Shown here: piece by piece, positions 21,455 through 31,714 of the stretch
Layout of the letters: each line of letters starts with the position of its first letter
How positions within the stretch are numbered: the stretch's first letter is position 1
From: Bacteroidaceae bacterium
GTDB lineage: Bacteria > Bacteroidota > Bacteroidia > Bacteroidales > Bacteroidaceae
Assembly: GCA_017398805.1 (NCBI GenBank)
Contig: JAFQEZ010000106.1
Location: forward strand, 1-36,984
DNA: 36,984 nt
Direction of reading: 5' to 3'
Made by a program: the position numbers and the translations under genes
The notes under the pieces: generated by a model
Told to the model about the DNA's origin: nothing
Database searches by the model: none
The model's input: the letters and a program-made list of their open reading frames with translations, nothing else

Positions 21455-23917
21455 ATGAGCAAAAAGAGTAAAAAAGAGGAAATTTTTCAGGAGGAAGAGA
21501 TATATGACGAAGGAGGCATCTCTTTGATTGCCGACTTCAAGGTAATGCGTGAAGATGAAAAGATGGAACCGTTCACAGACCGTACTTTACCGTTGTTGCC
21601 ACTCCGTAATACCGTGTTGTTCCCTATCACATTGCAGCCTATTTCCGTCGTACGTAATTCGTCGTTCAAGCTTATCAAGGATGCACTCAAGGATGACGGC
21701 TTGATTGCTGTTGTCTGCCAGAAGGATGCCCGCATTGAAAATCCGGGATTAAACGACATATATACCACTGGAACACTTGCAAAGGTATTCCGTATTCTGG
21801 AATTGCCCAATGGCAGTACGACCGTTGTACTTCGAGGCATAAAGAGGGTGAAACTCAAGAGCATCATAGAAGGTGATTCATATTTATACGGAGTCGTTGA
21901 CAGTTATGACGAAACACCATACCAGACCGACAAGGAGTTCAAACTGCTTATAAAGAACTGCAGAGACATGGCAGCAAACTCCTTCAGCGCTTTCGGCAAG
22001 AAGGAAGAGGCGGCTTTTGCACTCAAGAATATCCAGAGAGATGACCTGCTCATCAACTTCCTATGTTCAAACATCGACCTTTCAATCAAGAACAAGATTG
22101 TTCTGCTGAACAAGGAGTCTATCAAGGACAGAGCATATCATCTGCTGACTCTCCTGGACCAGGAGAGACAGTTCATAGAACTGCAGCATATGATAGACAA
22201 GAAAACACATCAGGAGATTGACCAGCAGCAGAAGGAGTACTTCCTGCACCAGCAGATGAAGAATATCCAGGAAGAACTCGGTTTCAACATCCAGGAGCAG
22301 GACAGCAACGAGTTGCGAAACAAAGCAAAGGAGAAAAAATGGAGTGCAGAAGTCGCAGAGATTTTCGAGAGGGAGATAATGAAGCTTGAACGCATCAACC
22401 CTCAAAGTCCCGACTATCATGTGCAGCTCAACTATCTTCAACTGTTTACAAGTCTGCCATGGGGAGAGTGCAGCAAGGACAACTTCGACATAAAGAATGT
22501 GCGTAAGGTTCTTGACAATGACCACTACGGACTTGAGAAAGTAAAGGAGAGAATCATCGAGCACTTGGCTGTGATAAAGATGCGTGGCGACATGAAATCG
22601 CCTATAATATGCCTTTACGGTCCTCCGGGAGTAGGAAAGACCTCATTGGGGAAATCGATAGCATCGGCACTGAAACGCAAATATGTGCGTATGTCGCTCG
22701 GTGGCGTACATGACGAATCAGAAATACGCGGACACCGCAAGACATATGTTGGTGCAATGCCGGGACGCATACTTAAGAACCTTGTCAAGGCAGGCACAGA
22801 CAACCCGGTATTCATTCTTGATGAGATTGACAAGGTTGGACAGGCATCTATGCACGGTGACCCATCATCGGCGCTTCTTGAGGTACTTGACCCGGAACAG
22901 AACAATACATTCCATGACAATTTCCTTGACATAGACTATGACCTGTCGAATGTAATGTTCATAGCTACAGCCAATAATCTTGGCAGTATTCCCCCTCCAC
23001 TGCTCGACCGCATGGAGCTGATTGAGGTAAGCGGATATCTTACCGAAGAAAAGATTGAGATAGCCAAACGTCATCTTGTACCAAAGGAGAAAGAGGCCAA
23101 CGGTATTGCAAAGGAGAAAGTTACCATAAGCAAGGCTGCTCTTGAACGTATCGTGGAGGATTACACACGTGAATCGGGTGTACGCGGTCTTGAAAAGAAG
23201 ATAGGCAAGATCTTCCGCCGCCTCGCTTACCATAAAGCGACAGAAGGCGATTTCGAGATAAAGAGCGTAAAACCCGAGAATCTTCAGGACCTTCTTGGAG
23301 TCAAGGAGTTCTCACGCGACAGATATCAGGGCAACGATTATGCCGGTGTTGTAACAGGACTTGCATGGACAGCCGTGGGTGGAGAGATACTCTTCATAGA
23401 GACAAGCCTCAGCCGCGGCAAGGGAGAGAAACTCACCTTGACGGGTAACCTCGGTGATGTGATGAAAGAGTCGGCTATGCTGGCACTGGAATACGTCAAG
23501 TCGCATGCTGCCGAAATAGGTATACCCTACGAAGTTTTCGAGAAATGGAACATACACCTGCATGTACCGGAAGGCGCAATACCCAAGGATGGTCCTTCGG
23601 CCGGCATAACGATGGCTACAGCACTTGCCTCGGCACTTACACAACGCAAGGTAAGGAAGAACATAGCCATGACCGGAGAGATAACTCTCCGAGGAAAGGT
23701 GTTGCCTGTAGGCGGCATCAAGGAGAAGATACTTGCAGCCAAACGTGCAGGAATAACGGACATCATCATCTGCGAAGAGAACAGACGCAACATCGAGGCT
23801 ATCCCTGAGATGTATGTCACCGGACTGAACTTCCATTATGTAAATGAGGTGAAGGATGTACTTGACATTGCACTCCTCGACCAGAAAGTAAAGAACCCGA
23901 TAATTCTTACAGAGTAA
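21455..23917 (+). CDS. lon: ATP-dependent Lon protease
   Basis: 820 residues from ATG 21455 ([15 protein letters not shown]); an in-frame ATG at 21395 lies almost on the predicted transcript start and is rejected. The LonA plan is complete: the LON substrate-binding domain ([19 protein letters not shown]), coiled helical linker, AAA+ module with [14 protein letters not shown], Walker [10 protein letters not shown] and sensor region, then the serine protease domain with catalytic Ser in KDGPSAGI and Lys in VGGIKEK. It degrades damaged and regulatory proteins in the cytoplasm. It heads a close plus-strand cluster lon - tgt - lptG-like - DEAD helicase - gamma carbonic anhydrase, with gaps of 1, 42, 9 and 6 bases. 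Confidence 0.97.
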   Translation: MSKKSKKEEIFQEEEIYDEGGISLIADFKVMREDEKMEPFTDRTLPLLPLRNTVLFPITLQPISVVRNSSFKLIKDALKDDGLIAVVCQKDARIENPGLNDIYTTGTLAKVFRILELPNGSTTVVLRGIKRVKLKSIIEGDSYLYGVVDSYDETPYQTDKEFKLLIKNCRDMAANSFSAFGKKEEAAFALKNIQRDDLLINFLCSNIDLSIKNKIVLLNKESIKDRAYHLLTLLDQERQFIELQHMIDKKTHQEIDQQQKEYFLHQQMKNIQEELGFNIQEQDSNELRNKAKEKKWSAEVAEIFEREIMKLERINPQSPDYHVQLNYLQLFTSLPWGECSKDNFDIKNVRKVLDNDHYGLEKVKERIIEHLAVIKMRGDMKSPIICLYGPPGVGKTSLGKSIASALKRKYVRMSLGGVHDESEIRGHRKTYVGAMPGRILKNLVKAGTDNPVFILDEIDKVGQASMHGDPSSALLEVLDPEQNNTFHDNFLDIDYDLSNVMFIATANNLGSIPPPLLDRMELIEVSGYLTEEKIEIAKRHLVPKEKEANGIAKEKVTISKAALERIVEDYTRESGVRGLEKKIGKIFRRLAYHKATEGDFEIKSVKPENLQDLLGVKEFSRDRYQGNDYAGVVTGLAWTAVGGEILFIETSLSRGKGEKLTLTGNLGDVMKESAMLALEYVKSHAAEIGIPYEVFEKWNIHLHVPEGAIPKDGPSAGITMATALASALTQRKVRKNIAMTGEITLRGKVLPVGGIKEKILAAKRAGITDIIICEENRRNIEAIPEMYVTGLNFHYVNEVKDVLDIALLDQKVKNPIILTE

Positions 23918-23918
23918 C

Positions 23919-25049
23919 GTGAAATTCAATTTATTACATACAGACAGCGGCAGCAAGGCACGTGCCGGAGTACTCTCCACCGACCATGGAGATATAATGA
24001 CCCCGATATTCATGCCCGTAGGCACTGTAGGGTCGGTAAAAGGCGTGCAGATACCACACCTAAAGAATGACATAAAGGCACAGATTATTCTGGGCAATAC
24101 CTATCATCTCTATCTGCGCCCCGGACTTGATGTACTTGAAAAGGCCGGCGGTCTGCACAAGTTCAACGCATGGGACCGCCCGATACTTACCGACAGCGGT
24201 GGTTTCCAGGTATTCTCACTCAAGGATATACGCAAGATGAATGAAGAAGGTGTCGAGTTCCGTTCGCACATCGACGGTTCAAAGCACTTCTTCTCGCCCG
24301 AGAGAGTAATGGATATTGAACGCAGCATCGGCGCTGACATCATAATGGCATTCGACGAATGCACACCCGGCACTGCCGACTACAACTATGCAAAGAAATC
24401 AATGGAGAGGACGCACCGTTGGCTTGACCGTTGCATAGGACGTCTCAATGAGACCGATCCTATGTACGGATACGAGCAGCAGCTTTTCCCCATTGTACAG
24501 GGATGTGTATATCCTGACCTCAGACGCCAATCGGCAGAGTTCATTGCATCAAAAGAGGCGGCAGGCAATGCCATCGGCGGACTTGCAGTGGGAGAACCTG
24601 CCGAAAAGATGTACGAGATGATTGAGGTAGTGAACGAGATTCTGCCTACCGACAAGCCACGCTACCTTATGGGAGTGGGTACACCGGCAAATATCCTTGA
24701 GGGTATTGAGCGAGGTGTGGACATGTTCGACTGCGTGATGCCCACACGCAACGGCCGCAACGCAATGCTCTTCACAAAGCACGGAATAATGAACATGCGC
24801 AACGAGAAGTGGAAATATGACTACTCCCCGATAGAAGAGGATGGAGCATCGTTTGTAGACACTCTTTACAGCAAGGCATACCTGCGGCATCTGTTCATAG
24901 CACAGGAGTTGCTGGCAATGGAGATTGCATCGATACACAATCTTGCATTCTATGTATGGCTGACTCAGGAAGCACGCAAGCACATCCTTGCCGATGACTA
25001 TGCCGATTGGAAGAAACATATGATTGAAGAGGTTACGCGCAGGCTCTAA
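23919..25049 (+). CDS. tgt: Queuine tRNA-ribosyltransferase (Tgt), zinc-cysteine-less form
   Basis: 376 residues; it starts with GTG one base after the lon stop, so translation is probably coupled. Bacterial Tgt motifs are clear: GVQIPHLKNDIKAQIILGNTYHL, ILTDSGGFQVFSL (general base Asp), IVQGCVYPDLR, IGGLAVGE, and the nucleophile Asp271 in MFDCVMPTRNGRNA. The zinc site near residues 300-325 normally has three Cys and a His; here the stretch DYSPIEEDGASFVDTLYSKAYLRHL has no Cys and keeps only the final His. I believe this is a lineage feature of Bacteroidota rather than a defect. It exchanges guanine 34 for a queuosine precursor in GUN-anticodon tRNAs. Confidence 0.95.
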   Translation: MKFNLLHTDSGSKARAGVLSTDHGDIMTPIFMPVGTVGSVKGVQIPHLKNDIKAQIILGNTYHLYLRPGLDVLEKAGGLHKFNAWDRPILTDSGGFQVFSLKDIRKMNEEGVEFRSHIDGSKHFFSPERVMDIERSIGADIIMAFDECTPGTADYNYAKKSMERTHRWLDRCIGRLNETDPMYGYEQQLFPIVQGCVYPDLRRQSAEFIASKEAAGNAIGGLAVGEPAEKMYEMIEVVNEILPTDKPRYLMGVGTPANILEGIERGVDMFDCVMPTRNGRNAMLFTKHGIMNMRNEKWKYDYSPIEEDGASFVDTLYSKAYLRHLFIAQELLAMEIASIHNLAFYVWLTQEARKHILADDYADWKKHMIEEVTRRL

Positions 25050-25091
25050 ACGAACTGCGCATGCACCGAATATTTGAAAAACATACTCAAC

Positions 25092-26195
25092 ATGAAATGG
25101 TTTGACTGGTTAAAACTGAAAAGGATCGACTGGTACATAATAAAGAAATTCCTCGGGACGTACTTCTTCTCGCTGGCACTTATTATTGTCGTTATCGTAG
25201 TGTTCGACTACAACGAAAAGATTGACAAGTTCGCCACATCGAACGCCACGACCCAGGAGATAATTTTTGACTATTACCTGAACCTGGCACCATACTATGC
25301 CAACACGTTCAGTGCCCTTTTCGTATTCATCTCGGTAATATATTTCACCTCCAAACTTGCCGAAAACTCCGAAATCATTGCAATGTTCGCATCAGGAATC
25401 AGTTTCAGACGTCTGATGAAACCGTATATGGTTTCGGCAGGAATAATTGCTATAATGACATTTGCACTCAGCTCGTATGTCATACCTCAAGGAAACAAGA
25501 CAAGGTTGGCTTTCGAGCAGCAACACAACAAGAAAAAGAAAGTCGAGACAGCGCAGAACGTGCAGTTGAAGCTGGAGGACAACAGTATTGTGTACATCGA
25601 ACGTTATGACAGCCGCAACAACCTTGGCTGGCGATTCTCACTTGATAGGTTCGAAGGAAAGAAACTGGTATCACGCATGACAGCCAACAGCATCACCCAC
25701 GACCCTGAGAACCCCGGAAAATGGACTGCAAAACGATGGACCATAAGGGATATGCAAGGAGACAAGGACATAATACGCTCAAGCAACAGGGAACCGCTTG
25801 ACACTGTATTGCCTTTTGAGCCCAACGATTTCCTTATCTCAGAAGGAGAACAGGAGACTATGACAAGCCCGGAGCTAAGCGCCTACATCGACAAACAGAA
25901 ATCACGAGGAATCAGCAATATCAAGACATTTGAGGTAGAATACCACAAGCGCATAGCCATGTCATTCGCTGCATTTATCCTTACCATCATCGGAGCATCG
26001 CTATCGTCAAGGAAAAGGAAAGGCGGTATGGGACTATCCCTGGGCGTGGGCCTTGCACTCAGTTTCTCATATATAATGTTGCAGACTGTATCTGCGGCGT
26101 TTGCCGAAAAGATGCCCGTGGTACTTGCCGTATGGCTACCTAATATATTGTTTACACTGATTGCGGTATACCTCTACCGCAGAGCACCAAGATAA
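25092..26195 (+). CDS. LptF/LptG-family permease (YjgP/YjgQ)
   Basis: 367 residues from ATG 25092; an in-frame TTG at 25074 is less likely. Three N-terminal membrane segments (~20-41, ~67-88, ~112-132) and three C-terminal ones flank a ~150-residue soluble domain, the LptF/G layout. The segment LIIVVIVVFDYNEKIDKF and the turn SEIIAMFASGISFRRLMKPY are typical. In E. coli these permeases pair with LptB to extract lipopolysaccharide from the inner membrane; LptF and LptG cannot be told apart with certainty here. It lies between tgt and the DEAD-box gene in one cluster. Confidence 0.9.
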   Translation: MKWFDWLKLKRIDWYIIKKFLGTYFFSLALIIVVIVVFDYNEKIDKFATSNATTQEIIFDYYLNLAPYYANTFSALFVFISVIYFTSKLAENSEIIAMFASGISFRRLMKPYMVSAGIIAIMTFALSSYVIPQGNKTRLAFEQQHNKKKKVETAQNVQLKLEDNSIVYIERYDSRNNLGWRFSLDRFEGKKLVSRMTANSITHDPENPGKWTAKRWTIRDMQGDKDIIRSSNREPLDTVLPFEPNDFLISEGEQETMTSPELSAYIDKQKSRGISNIKTFEVEYHKRIAMSFAAFILTIIGASLSSRKRKGGMGLSLGVGLALSFSYIMLQTVSAAFAEKMPVVLAVWLPNILFTLIAVYLYRRAPR

Positions 26196-26204
26196 TATCA
26201 CAAG

Positions 26205-27668
26205 ATGTATTTCGACGAATTTGACTTTGAAGACGAAGTGCTTGACGCGCTTGATGCCATGCGCTTCGAGAAGTGCACTCCTATCCAGGAGCAGACATTG
26301 CAACCGCTGATGGAGGGACGCGATCTCATTGGAGTTGCCCAGACCGGAACCGGCAAGACTGCAGCATATCTGTTGCCTGTACTCAACAGGTTATGCCGGG
26401 GCGGTTACCCTGAAGATGCCATAAACTGCGTCATAATGGCACCCACACGTGAACTCGCACAACAGATTGACCGCCAGTTAGAAGGATTCACATACTTCAT
26501 GCAGGTATCAAGCGTTGCTGTTTACGGTGGCAACGACGGACAGCGATATGAGCAGGAACTGCGCGGAATGGCAAAGGGAGCAGACATCATAGTTGCAACC
26601 CCCGGACGTCTCATAAGCCATATTAACCTTGGCAACATCGACTTGTCAAAAGTATCGTTCTTCATTCTTGACGAGGCTGACCGCATGCTCGACATGGGAT
26701 TCTACAACGACATCATGACCATTGCCAAGCAGTTGCCCAAAGAGAGGCAGACAATGCTCTTCTCGGCAACCATGCCCGAGGAGATACGCCGTTTGGCAGG
26801 AGAGATTCTCAACGACCCGCTCCAGATAACACTTGCTTTGGCAAAACCTGCCGAGGGAATAACCCAGCAGGCATATGTATGTTACGAAGGGCAGAAGATG
26901 GGAATTATAAACAGTATCTTCGAGAGCGAAAGCAGCGAGAGAGTAATACTCTTTGCGTCGCGCAAGACCAAAGTCAAGGAGATTGCACGTGCCATAAGAA
27001 AACATGGTTTCAACGTCGGCGAAATGCACAGCGACCTCACGCAGAGCGAACGCGATGAGATTATGTTCCAGTACAAGAGCCGCAAAATAGACATGATTGT
27101 GGCAACAGACATCCTTGCGCGAGGAATTGACATTGACGATATACGTATAGTGATAAACTACGATGTTCCGCGTGACTGCGATGACTACATACACCGCATA
27201 GGACGTACTGCCCGTGCCGGCAGTAAAGGACGCGCAATAACATTTGTTTCGGAAGAGGACCAGGAATTCTTCAAGCGCATTGAGGATTTCATCGAGCAGG
27301 AGGTAACCAAAATGGAGATACCGGCAGAACTTGGCGAAGGGCCTGCATATGATCCTAAGAAGAAAAAGCAGAAGGTTGAGAGAAAGCCCAACCGACGAGG
27401 AGGAAACAGGAAACGCGGCAAACAGGATACCGGACATGGCGCAAAACCTGCTGCACAAAACGAAGGCAAAAGCAAAAGCAGACACGGGAACAGGAGAGGC
27501 GGAAAGAAGAAAACCGACGGGATGATAGCAGCATCAGAGAACAATAATGCCCAAACAGATAAGCCTCAACAGGATTCCTCACAACAGAATAACGAAAAGA
27601 AGAGAAACAACAGACGCCGCTATCGCCGTCCTGCAAAGAGAGATGGAGAAGCACTTAAAAGCGAATAA
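26205..27668 (+). CDS. DEAD-box RNA helicase, RhlE-like
   Basis: 487 residues. All motifs are present in order: an F-x-x-CTPIQEQ Q motif, AQTGTGKT, PTRELAQQ, TPGR, DEAD, SAT, and in the second lobe ATDILARGIDID and HRIGRTARAG. The final ~110 residues are a low-complexity basic tail rich in Lys, Arg, Gly and Asn (NRRGGNRKRGK, later NNRRRYRRPAKR), as in RNA-binding tails of RhlE-type helicases. It probably remodels rRNA or mRNA structure. It lies 9 bases after the permease gene and 6 bases before the carbonic anhydrase-like gene. Confidence 0.95.
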   Translation: MYFDEFDFEDEVLDALDAMRFEKCTPIQEQTLQPLMEGRDLIGVAQTGTGKTAAYLLPVLNRLCRGGYPEDAINCVIMAPTRELAQQIDRQLEGFTYFMQVSSVAVYGGNDGQRYEQELRGMAKGADIIVATPGRLISHINLGNIDLSKVSFFILDEADRMLDMGFYNDIMTIAKQLPKERQTMLFSATMPEEIRRLAGEILNDPLQITLALAKPAEGITQQAYVCYEGQKMGIINSIFESESSERVILFASRKTKVKEIARAIRKHGFNVGEMHSDLTQSERDEIMFQYKSRKIDMIVATDILARGIDIDDIRIVINYDVPRDCDDYIHRIGRTARAGSKGRAITFVSEEDQEFFKRIEDFIEQEVTKMEIPAELGEGPAYDPKKKKQKVERKPNRRGGNRKRGKQDTGHGAKPAAQNEGKSKSRHGNRRGGKKKTDGMIAASENNNAQTDKPQQDSSQQNNEKKRNNRRRYRRPAKRDGEALKSE

Positions 27669-27674
27669 AGGATT

Positions 27675-28190
27675 ATGGCTATAATAAAGGAGGTAAGAGG
27701 TTTCAAACCGGTAATAGGCGACAACTGCTACATGGCTGAGACAGCAGCCATAATAGGCGACGTTACCATAGGCGACAACTGCTCGATATGGTTCGGCACC
27801 GTACTCCGTGGAGACGTAAACAGCATCACAATAGGCAACAACGTAAACATACAGGACGGTGCTGTGGTACATACTCTGTACCAACGCTCAAAAACAGTCA
27901 TAGGAGACAATGTCTCTATCGGGCACAATGCCACCATACATGGTGCAACAATAGAGAGCAACAGTCTTATAGGTATGGGCGCTACTGTGCTTGACAATGC
28001 TGTTGTGGAGAGCGGAGCGATTGTTGCCGCGAATGCACTCGTGACATCGGGCATGCGCGTAGAAGGCGGCTGGATATATGCAGGAGTTCCGGCAAAGAAA
28101 ATAAAGGAAGTCAGCCGCGAACAACAGAAAGATATGGTCGAGCGCATTGCCAACGATTATATAATGTATGCATCGTGGTACAAAGAGTAA
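27675..28190 (+). CDS. Gamma-carbonic anhydrase-family protein (YrdA-like left-handed beta-helix)
   Basis: 171 residues made mostly of hexapeptide repeats (IGDVTIGDNCSIW, ITIGNNVNI, IGDNVSIGHNATIHGATI) that form a left-handed beta-helix. The zinc-ligand histidines of gamma carbonic anhydrases are in place (VVH, then IGHNATIH). A C-terminal helix follows (AKKIKEVSREQQKDMVERI). Members bind metal as trimers; many, such as YrdA and CaiE-like proteins, have weak or no carbonic anhydrase activity. It is the last gene of the lon cluster. Confidence 0.9.
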   Translation: MAIIKEVRGFKPVIGDNCYMAETAAIIGDVTIGDNCSIWFGTVLRGDVNSITIGNNVNIQDGAVVHTLYQRSKTVIGDNVSIGHNATIHGATIESNSLIGMGATVLDNAVVESGAIVAANALVTSGMRVEGGWIYAGVPAKKIKEVSREQQKDMVERIANDYIMYASWYKE

Positions 28191-28262
28191 ACTGAAAGGT
28201 GAAAAGTGAAAGATGAAAGGTAAAACTGCAAGTTAGCGCTTTACAATACAACCTTTCAGTTT
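28189..28262 (+). repeat. 12-bp inverted repeat around a GAAAGG/GTGAAA-rich segment
   Basis: AAACTGAAAGGT (28189-28200, starting inside the stop codon) is repeated exactly inverted as ACCTTTCAGTTT (28251-28262). The 50-base loop starts with a purine-rich run of GTGAAAAG/TGAAAGA units. It may end the lon-cluster transcript, but the U-run is poor. I recall similar GTGAAA-rich strings in other Bacteroidales intergenic regions. Confidence 0.5.
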
Positions 28263-28302
28263 TCTGCTTGATAAATGAAATTATAAACTAAAATAAACCA
28301 TT

Positions 28303-30501
28303 ATGAAACACCTATTTTCACTGTTTGCGGCTGTGATTGCCGCGACAACGGCATTTGCCGGGAATGACATCACACTCAAGGATGTGATGTACGGAGGCTA
28401 CTGGCCACAGACATATGCAGCCATACAGCCAATGGCTGATGGCGAGCATTTTGCACGCATGAGTGACGACCGCACTATGATTCTCATGGGTTCGTTCAAG
28501 AACGGAGAGATTGTAGACACATTGTTCAATGCAGCCACAGCACGTGATTTCGACAAGAAGCACATCGACGGCTACCAGTTCTCACCCGACGAGAAACTGA
28601 TTCTGTTGCAGACAAGGACACGTGGAATATACCGCAACTCATTCACTGCAGAGCATTACATCTTCAACCGCAAGAACAACAAGACCGAACCTCTGTCGGC
28701 TAACGGAGCACAGCAGGTTCCCAAATTCTCACCCGACGGAACAATGATTGCATTCGTGCGTGACAACAACATCTTCCTTGTAAAACTGCTCTTCGGCAAC
28801 AGCGAGTCACAGATTACAAAAGACGGTGAATTCCGCAAGATTATCAACGGTATACCGGACTGGGTAAACGAGGAGGAGTTCATGAACAACTGTTCATATG
28901 ACTTCAGTGCCGACAGCAAGGTCATCGCTTATATCAAATACGACGAAAGCGACGTCATGATGTATGACATGCCAATGTACTCAGGCGGAGAGAGCAAGGA
29001 GTATTTCGACTTCAGCAAACCCTATAGTTTCAAATACCCTGTAGCAGGAGCAGACAATGCAAAACTTTCGGTACACTCATACGAGATAAAGAGCCGTGTT
29101 ACACGCAAACTTGATGTGAACATTCCTCAGGAGGGATATATCCCACGCATAAAGTTTACAAAAGACCCCAACATTCTTGCCGTGCTCACTCTCAACCGTC
29201 ACCAGAGCGTGCTTGAGATACAGGCAGTGAATCCCTTGTCAGGCGTAAGCAAGACAATCATGCGCGAAGAGAGCGACACCTATCTGAACGAACAGACATA
29301 TGCCGGCATCGAATTCCTCGACAAGCATTTCGTATTCCAGAGCGAGCGTAGCGGATACAACCATCTCTATCTCTACACTTTGGGTGGACAGTTGGTACGT
29401 CCAATCACAAAGGGAGAGTTCGAGGTAAAGAAGTTCTACGGTTGGGACAGCAAGAAGAACGAGTTCTACTACTCAAGCAACGAAGGCAGTCCACTACGCG
29501 AAGGTATATATAAGGTAAATGCAAAGGGAAAGAAGACAAAGCTGAGCAAACATGAGGGAACAAACTCTGCCGTATTCAGCAAGGGAATGAAATACTTCAT
29601 AAACACATACTCAAGCATCAACACTCCACACCAGGTAACCACAAACGACAACAACGGCAAGGAATTGGAGACACTCATTGACAACAAGAAATTGACTGAT
29701 CGCCTTGCAGAGTTCGATATGCCTACCAAAGAGTTCTTCACATTCAAGACAAGTGACGGTGTGGAGCTCAACGGATGGATGATAAAGCCACATGACTTTG
29801 ACGCATCGAAGAAATATCCTGTAGTGATGTTCCAGTACAGCGGTCCTTACTCACAGCAGGTAACCGACAGCTGGTACATCGGCAACTATGGCAACGCAAT
29901 GTTCGAGAGCTACATGGCTGGCGAAGGTTTCATCATGGTATGCGTTGACGGACGCGGTACAGGCGGACGCGGTACAGAATTCGGCAAGTGTACATACCTT
30001 AAGATTGGACAGTACGAGCCTGCCGACCAGGTTGAGGCAGCAAAGTATCTTGCATCACTCCCTTACGTGGACGGCAAGAACATTGGCATCTGGGGTTGGA
30101 GTTTCGGAGGCTACAACACTCTCATGTCAATGAGCCACGACAATGCATTCTTCAAAGCCGGTGTTGCTGTTGCAGCACCTACAGACTGGCGCTTCTATGA
30201 CACCGTGTACACCGAGCGTTACATGCGTACTCCAAAGGAGAACGGTGAAGGTTATGATGCCGGTTCTGCAATAATCAACGCAAGCAAACTGAAAGGTCAC
30301 CTGTTGCTTGTACATGGCACAGCCGATGACAATGTGCACCTGCGCAATATGATACATTACATCGGGGCAATAACCCAGGCAAACAAGAAGTTTGAGACAG
30401 CCCTCTACCCCGACTGCAACCACAGCATCTACCACGGTTCAAACACACGTTTCCACCTCTTTGAGCAGATTGCAGAGTTCTTCAAAGCGAATTTGAAGTA
30501 A
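28303..30501 (+). CDS. S9-family dipeptidyl peptidase IV-like serine peptidase
   Basis: 732 residues. An N-terminal signal peptide (LFSLFAAVIAATTAFAG) points to export to the periplasm. A ~450-residue beta-propeller region follows, with DPP IV-like features (IPDWVNEEEF, the Glu pair that holds the substrate amino terminus). The C-terminal alpha/beta-hydrolase carries the nucleophile Ser600 in WGWSFGGYN, an Asp near 676 in HGTADDNVH and His707 in DCNHSIYHG. It removes X-Pro dipeptides from peptide N-termini and serves peptide nutrition in gut Bacteroidales. It stands alone; an inverted repeat lies before it and a strong terminator after it. Confidence 0.95.
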   Translation: MKHLFSLFAAVIAATTAFAGNDITLKDVMYGGYWPQTYAAIQPMADGEHFARMSDDRTMILMGSFKNGEIVDTLFNAATARDFDKKHIDGYQFSPDEKLILLQTRTRGIYRNSFTAEHYIFNRKNNKTEPLSANGAQQVPKFSPDGTMIAFVRDNNIFLVKLLFGNSESQITKDGEFRKIINGIPDWVNEEEFMNNCSYDFSADSKVIAYIKYDESDVMMYDMPMYSGGESKEYFDFSKPYSFKYPVAGADNAKLSVHSYEIKSRVTRKLDVNIPQEGYIPRIKFTKDPNILAVLTLNRHQSVLEIQAVNPLSGVSKTIMREESDTYLNEQTYAGIEFLDKHFVFQSERSGYNHLYLYTLGGQLVRPITKGEFEVKKFYGWDSKKNEFYYSSNEGSPLREGIYKVNAKGKKTKLSKHEGTNSAVFSKGMKYFINTYSSINTPHQVTTNDNNGKELETLIDNKKLTDRLAEFDMPTKEFFTFKTSDGVELNGWMIKPHDFDASKKYPVVMFQYSGPYSQQVTDSWYIGNYGNAMFESYMAGEGFIMVCVDGRGTGGRGTEFGKCTYLKIGQYEPADQVEAAKYLASLPYVDGKNIGIWGWSFGGYNTLMSMSHDNAFFKAGVAVAAPTDWRFYDTVYTERYMRTPKENGEGYDAGSAIINASKLKGHLLLVHGTADDNVHLRNMIHYIGAITQANKKFETALYPDCNHSIYHGSNTRFHLFEQIAEFFKANLK

Positions 30502-30523
30502 AGCATTTGCATTTACGCATACA

Positions 30524-30561
30524 AAAAACATCCATCACGACATGTCATGATGGATGTTTTT
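30524..30561. terminator. Bidirectional terminator between convergent genes
   Basis: AAAAACATCCATCA (30524-30537) and TGATGGATGTTTTT (30548-30561) form a 14-bp stem with A and U runs built in, 23 bases after the DPP IV stop and 38 bases from the stop of the converging lipoprotein gene. Confidence 0.88.
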
Positions 30562-30598
30562 GTTATAGTAATACTCATAGAAAGTTAGAAATCTATTT

Positions 30599-31648
30599 CT
30601 ACTCTTTGTAATCCTCTCTTATTTTTACTTTTCCAGATTCACGTTGCACATATTTGTTACCGTATATAGCAGGATAATGGTCATGGCAACCATACAATAA
30701 AAACATATCAAAAGGCGTACCACTGTCAGACGGCATAAAAACAGCAATAGGTAAAAGTATTATATTAGTAGCAATAACGGCTGGAATTGTTATCGGGCTC
30801 AAACAAACATGTGTTATGATAACATCCCTTCTATGTTTTTTATACATTTCGATATTCAAATCATCTATTCTATTTGCTTCAGTATAATCAATTGGAGTAG
30901 TCCAATCGGCTCTATAACATACATATAAAGTATTCTTATCATTTATATGACGATTCCCATCACGAGGATATTTATTTTTATAGTGTCCTGGAATTGTAAC
31001 TTTCTCAGACATTATATTATTGAAATAAACCCTATTCCGGGATGTGTTCCACTTTGCTAATGAATAGTCAAAACTATATGGGAGTATAAATTCTGTAATA
31101 TCAATATCATCATACGGTGTAAGAGCCTTGGTTCCTTCTTCTGAAATAAACTGGGGTAATTTTTTCAAAGGTTCAATATTTGTTTCATTAATGGCTATCG
31201 CAAATGTTGAGTAAGGAGGTATACTCATACTTACACCAGATTCGTTAGTTTGTACGTTATTTATAGCATCCTGAACATTGTTAAATGTTGTACTGCGAGT
31301 GGAACGAACATCTTTAAATAATTCTGTAGCATAGCCATTTCTAAGAACATAGCACTTTGATTTATCAATAATCATACTCTTGTTACTCTTATTAACAATC
31401 TCAAAAGTTATAATATAGTCTTTATAGTTTTCAATCAATTTATATCTAATATCGAAATTCTCATAATGACAAGTAAGATTTTGTTCTTCAACCTTTGCCT
31501 CTTCATCCATATTTTGTATACCCAAATTACAGGTATTTTTTATGTATGGGTAATTAATATTAGGAGCTGCTAAATAAGTTGGAGCAGAACATGACGACAT
31601 CAAGACAACACTCACTAAAAGAAAGAAAAAAGATTTAAGTAGTTTCAT
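30599..31648 (-). CDS. Hypothetical lipoprotein
   Basis: 349 residues. I recognise no family. The N-terminus KLLKSFFFLLVSVVLMSSCS is a lipoprotein signal with lipobox LMSSC, so Cys20 should be lipidated. The residue after Cys is Ser, followed by APTYLA without the acidic run of surface-exported Bacteroidota lipoproteins, which hints at retention in the periplasmic leaflet. The body is rich in Asn, Tyr, Ile and Thr and probably beta-structured. A hydrophobic stretch near residues 280-305 (LSPITIPAVIATNIILLPIAVFMP) could be a membrane anchor or buried strand. The gene is more AT-rich than its neighbours. Terminator shared with the DPP IV gene. Confidence 0.75.
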   Translation of the reverse strand: MKLLKSFFFLLVSVVLMSSCSAPTYLAAPNINYPYIKNTCNLGIQNMDEEAKVEEQNLTCHYENFDIRYKLIENYKDYIITFEIVNKSNKSMIIDKSKCYVLRNGYATELFKDVRSTRSTTFNNVQDAINNVQTNESGVSMSIPPYSTFAIAINETNIEPLKKLPQFISEEGTKALTPYDDIDITEFILPYSFDYSLAKWNTSRNRVYFNNIMSEKVTIPGHYKNKYPRDGNRHINDKNTLYVCYRADWTTPIDYTEANRIDDLNIEMYKKHRRDVIITHVCLSPITIPAVIATNIILLPIAVFMPSDSGTPFDMFLLYGCHDHYPAIYGNKYVQRESGKVKIREDYKE

Positions 31649-31714
31649 ATTTGTGTTTTAATTATTGATTATCACAAAAAAGGTTAACAACAAGTCCTTT
31701 ATCCAATTACGCAC

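Noticed and set aside
23312-24097. 261-codon minus-strand frame across lon and tgt
   Set aside because: It is antisense to the Lon protease domain and the Tgt start, with no recognisable motif.
26646-27485. 279-codon minus-strand frame in the DEAD-box gene
   Set aside because: It is a shadow of the helicase second lobe and its low-complexity tail.
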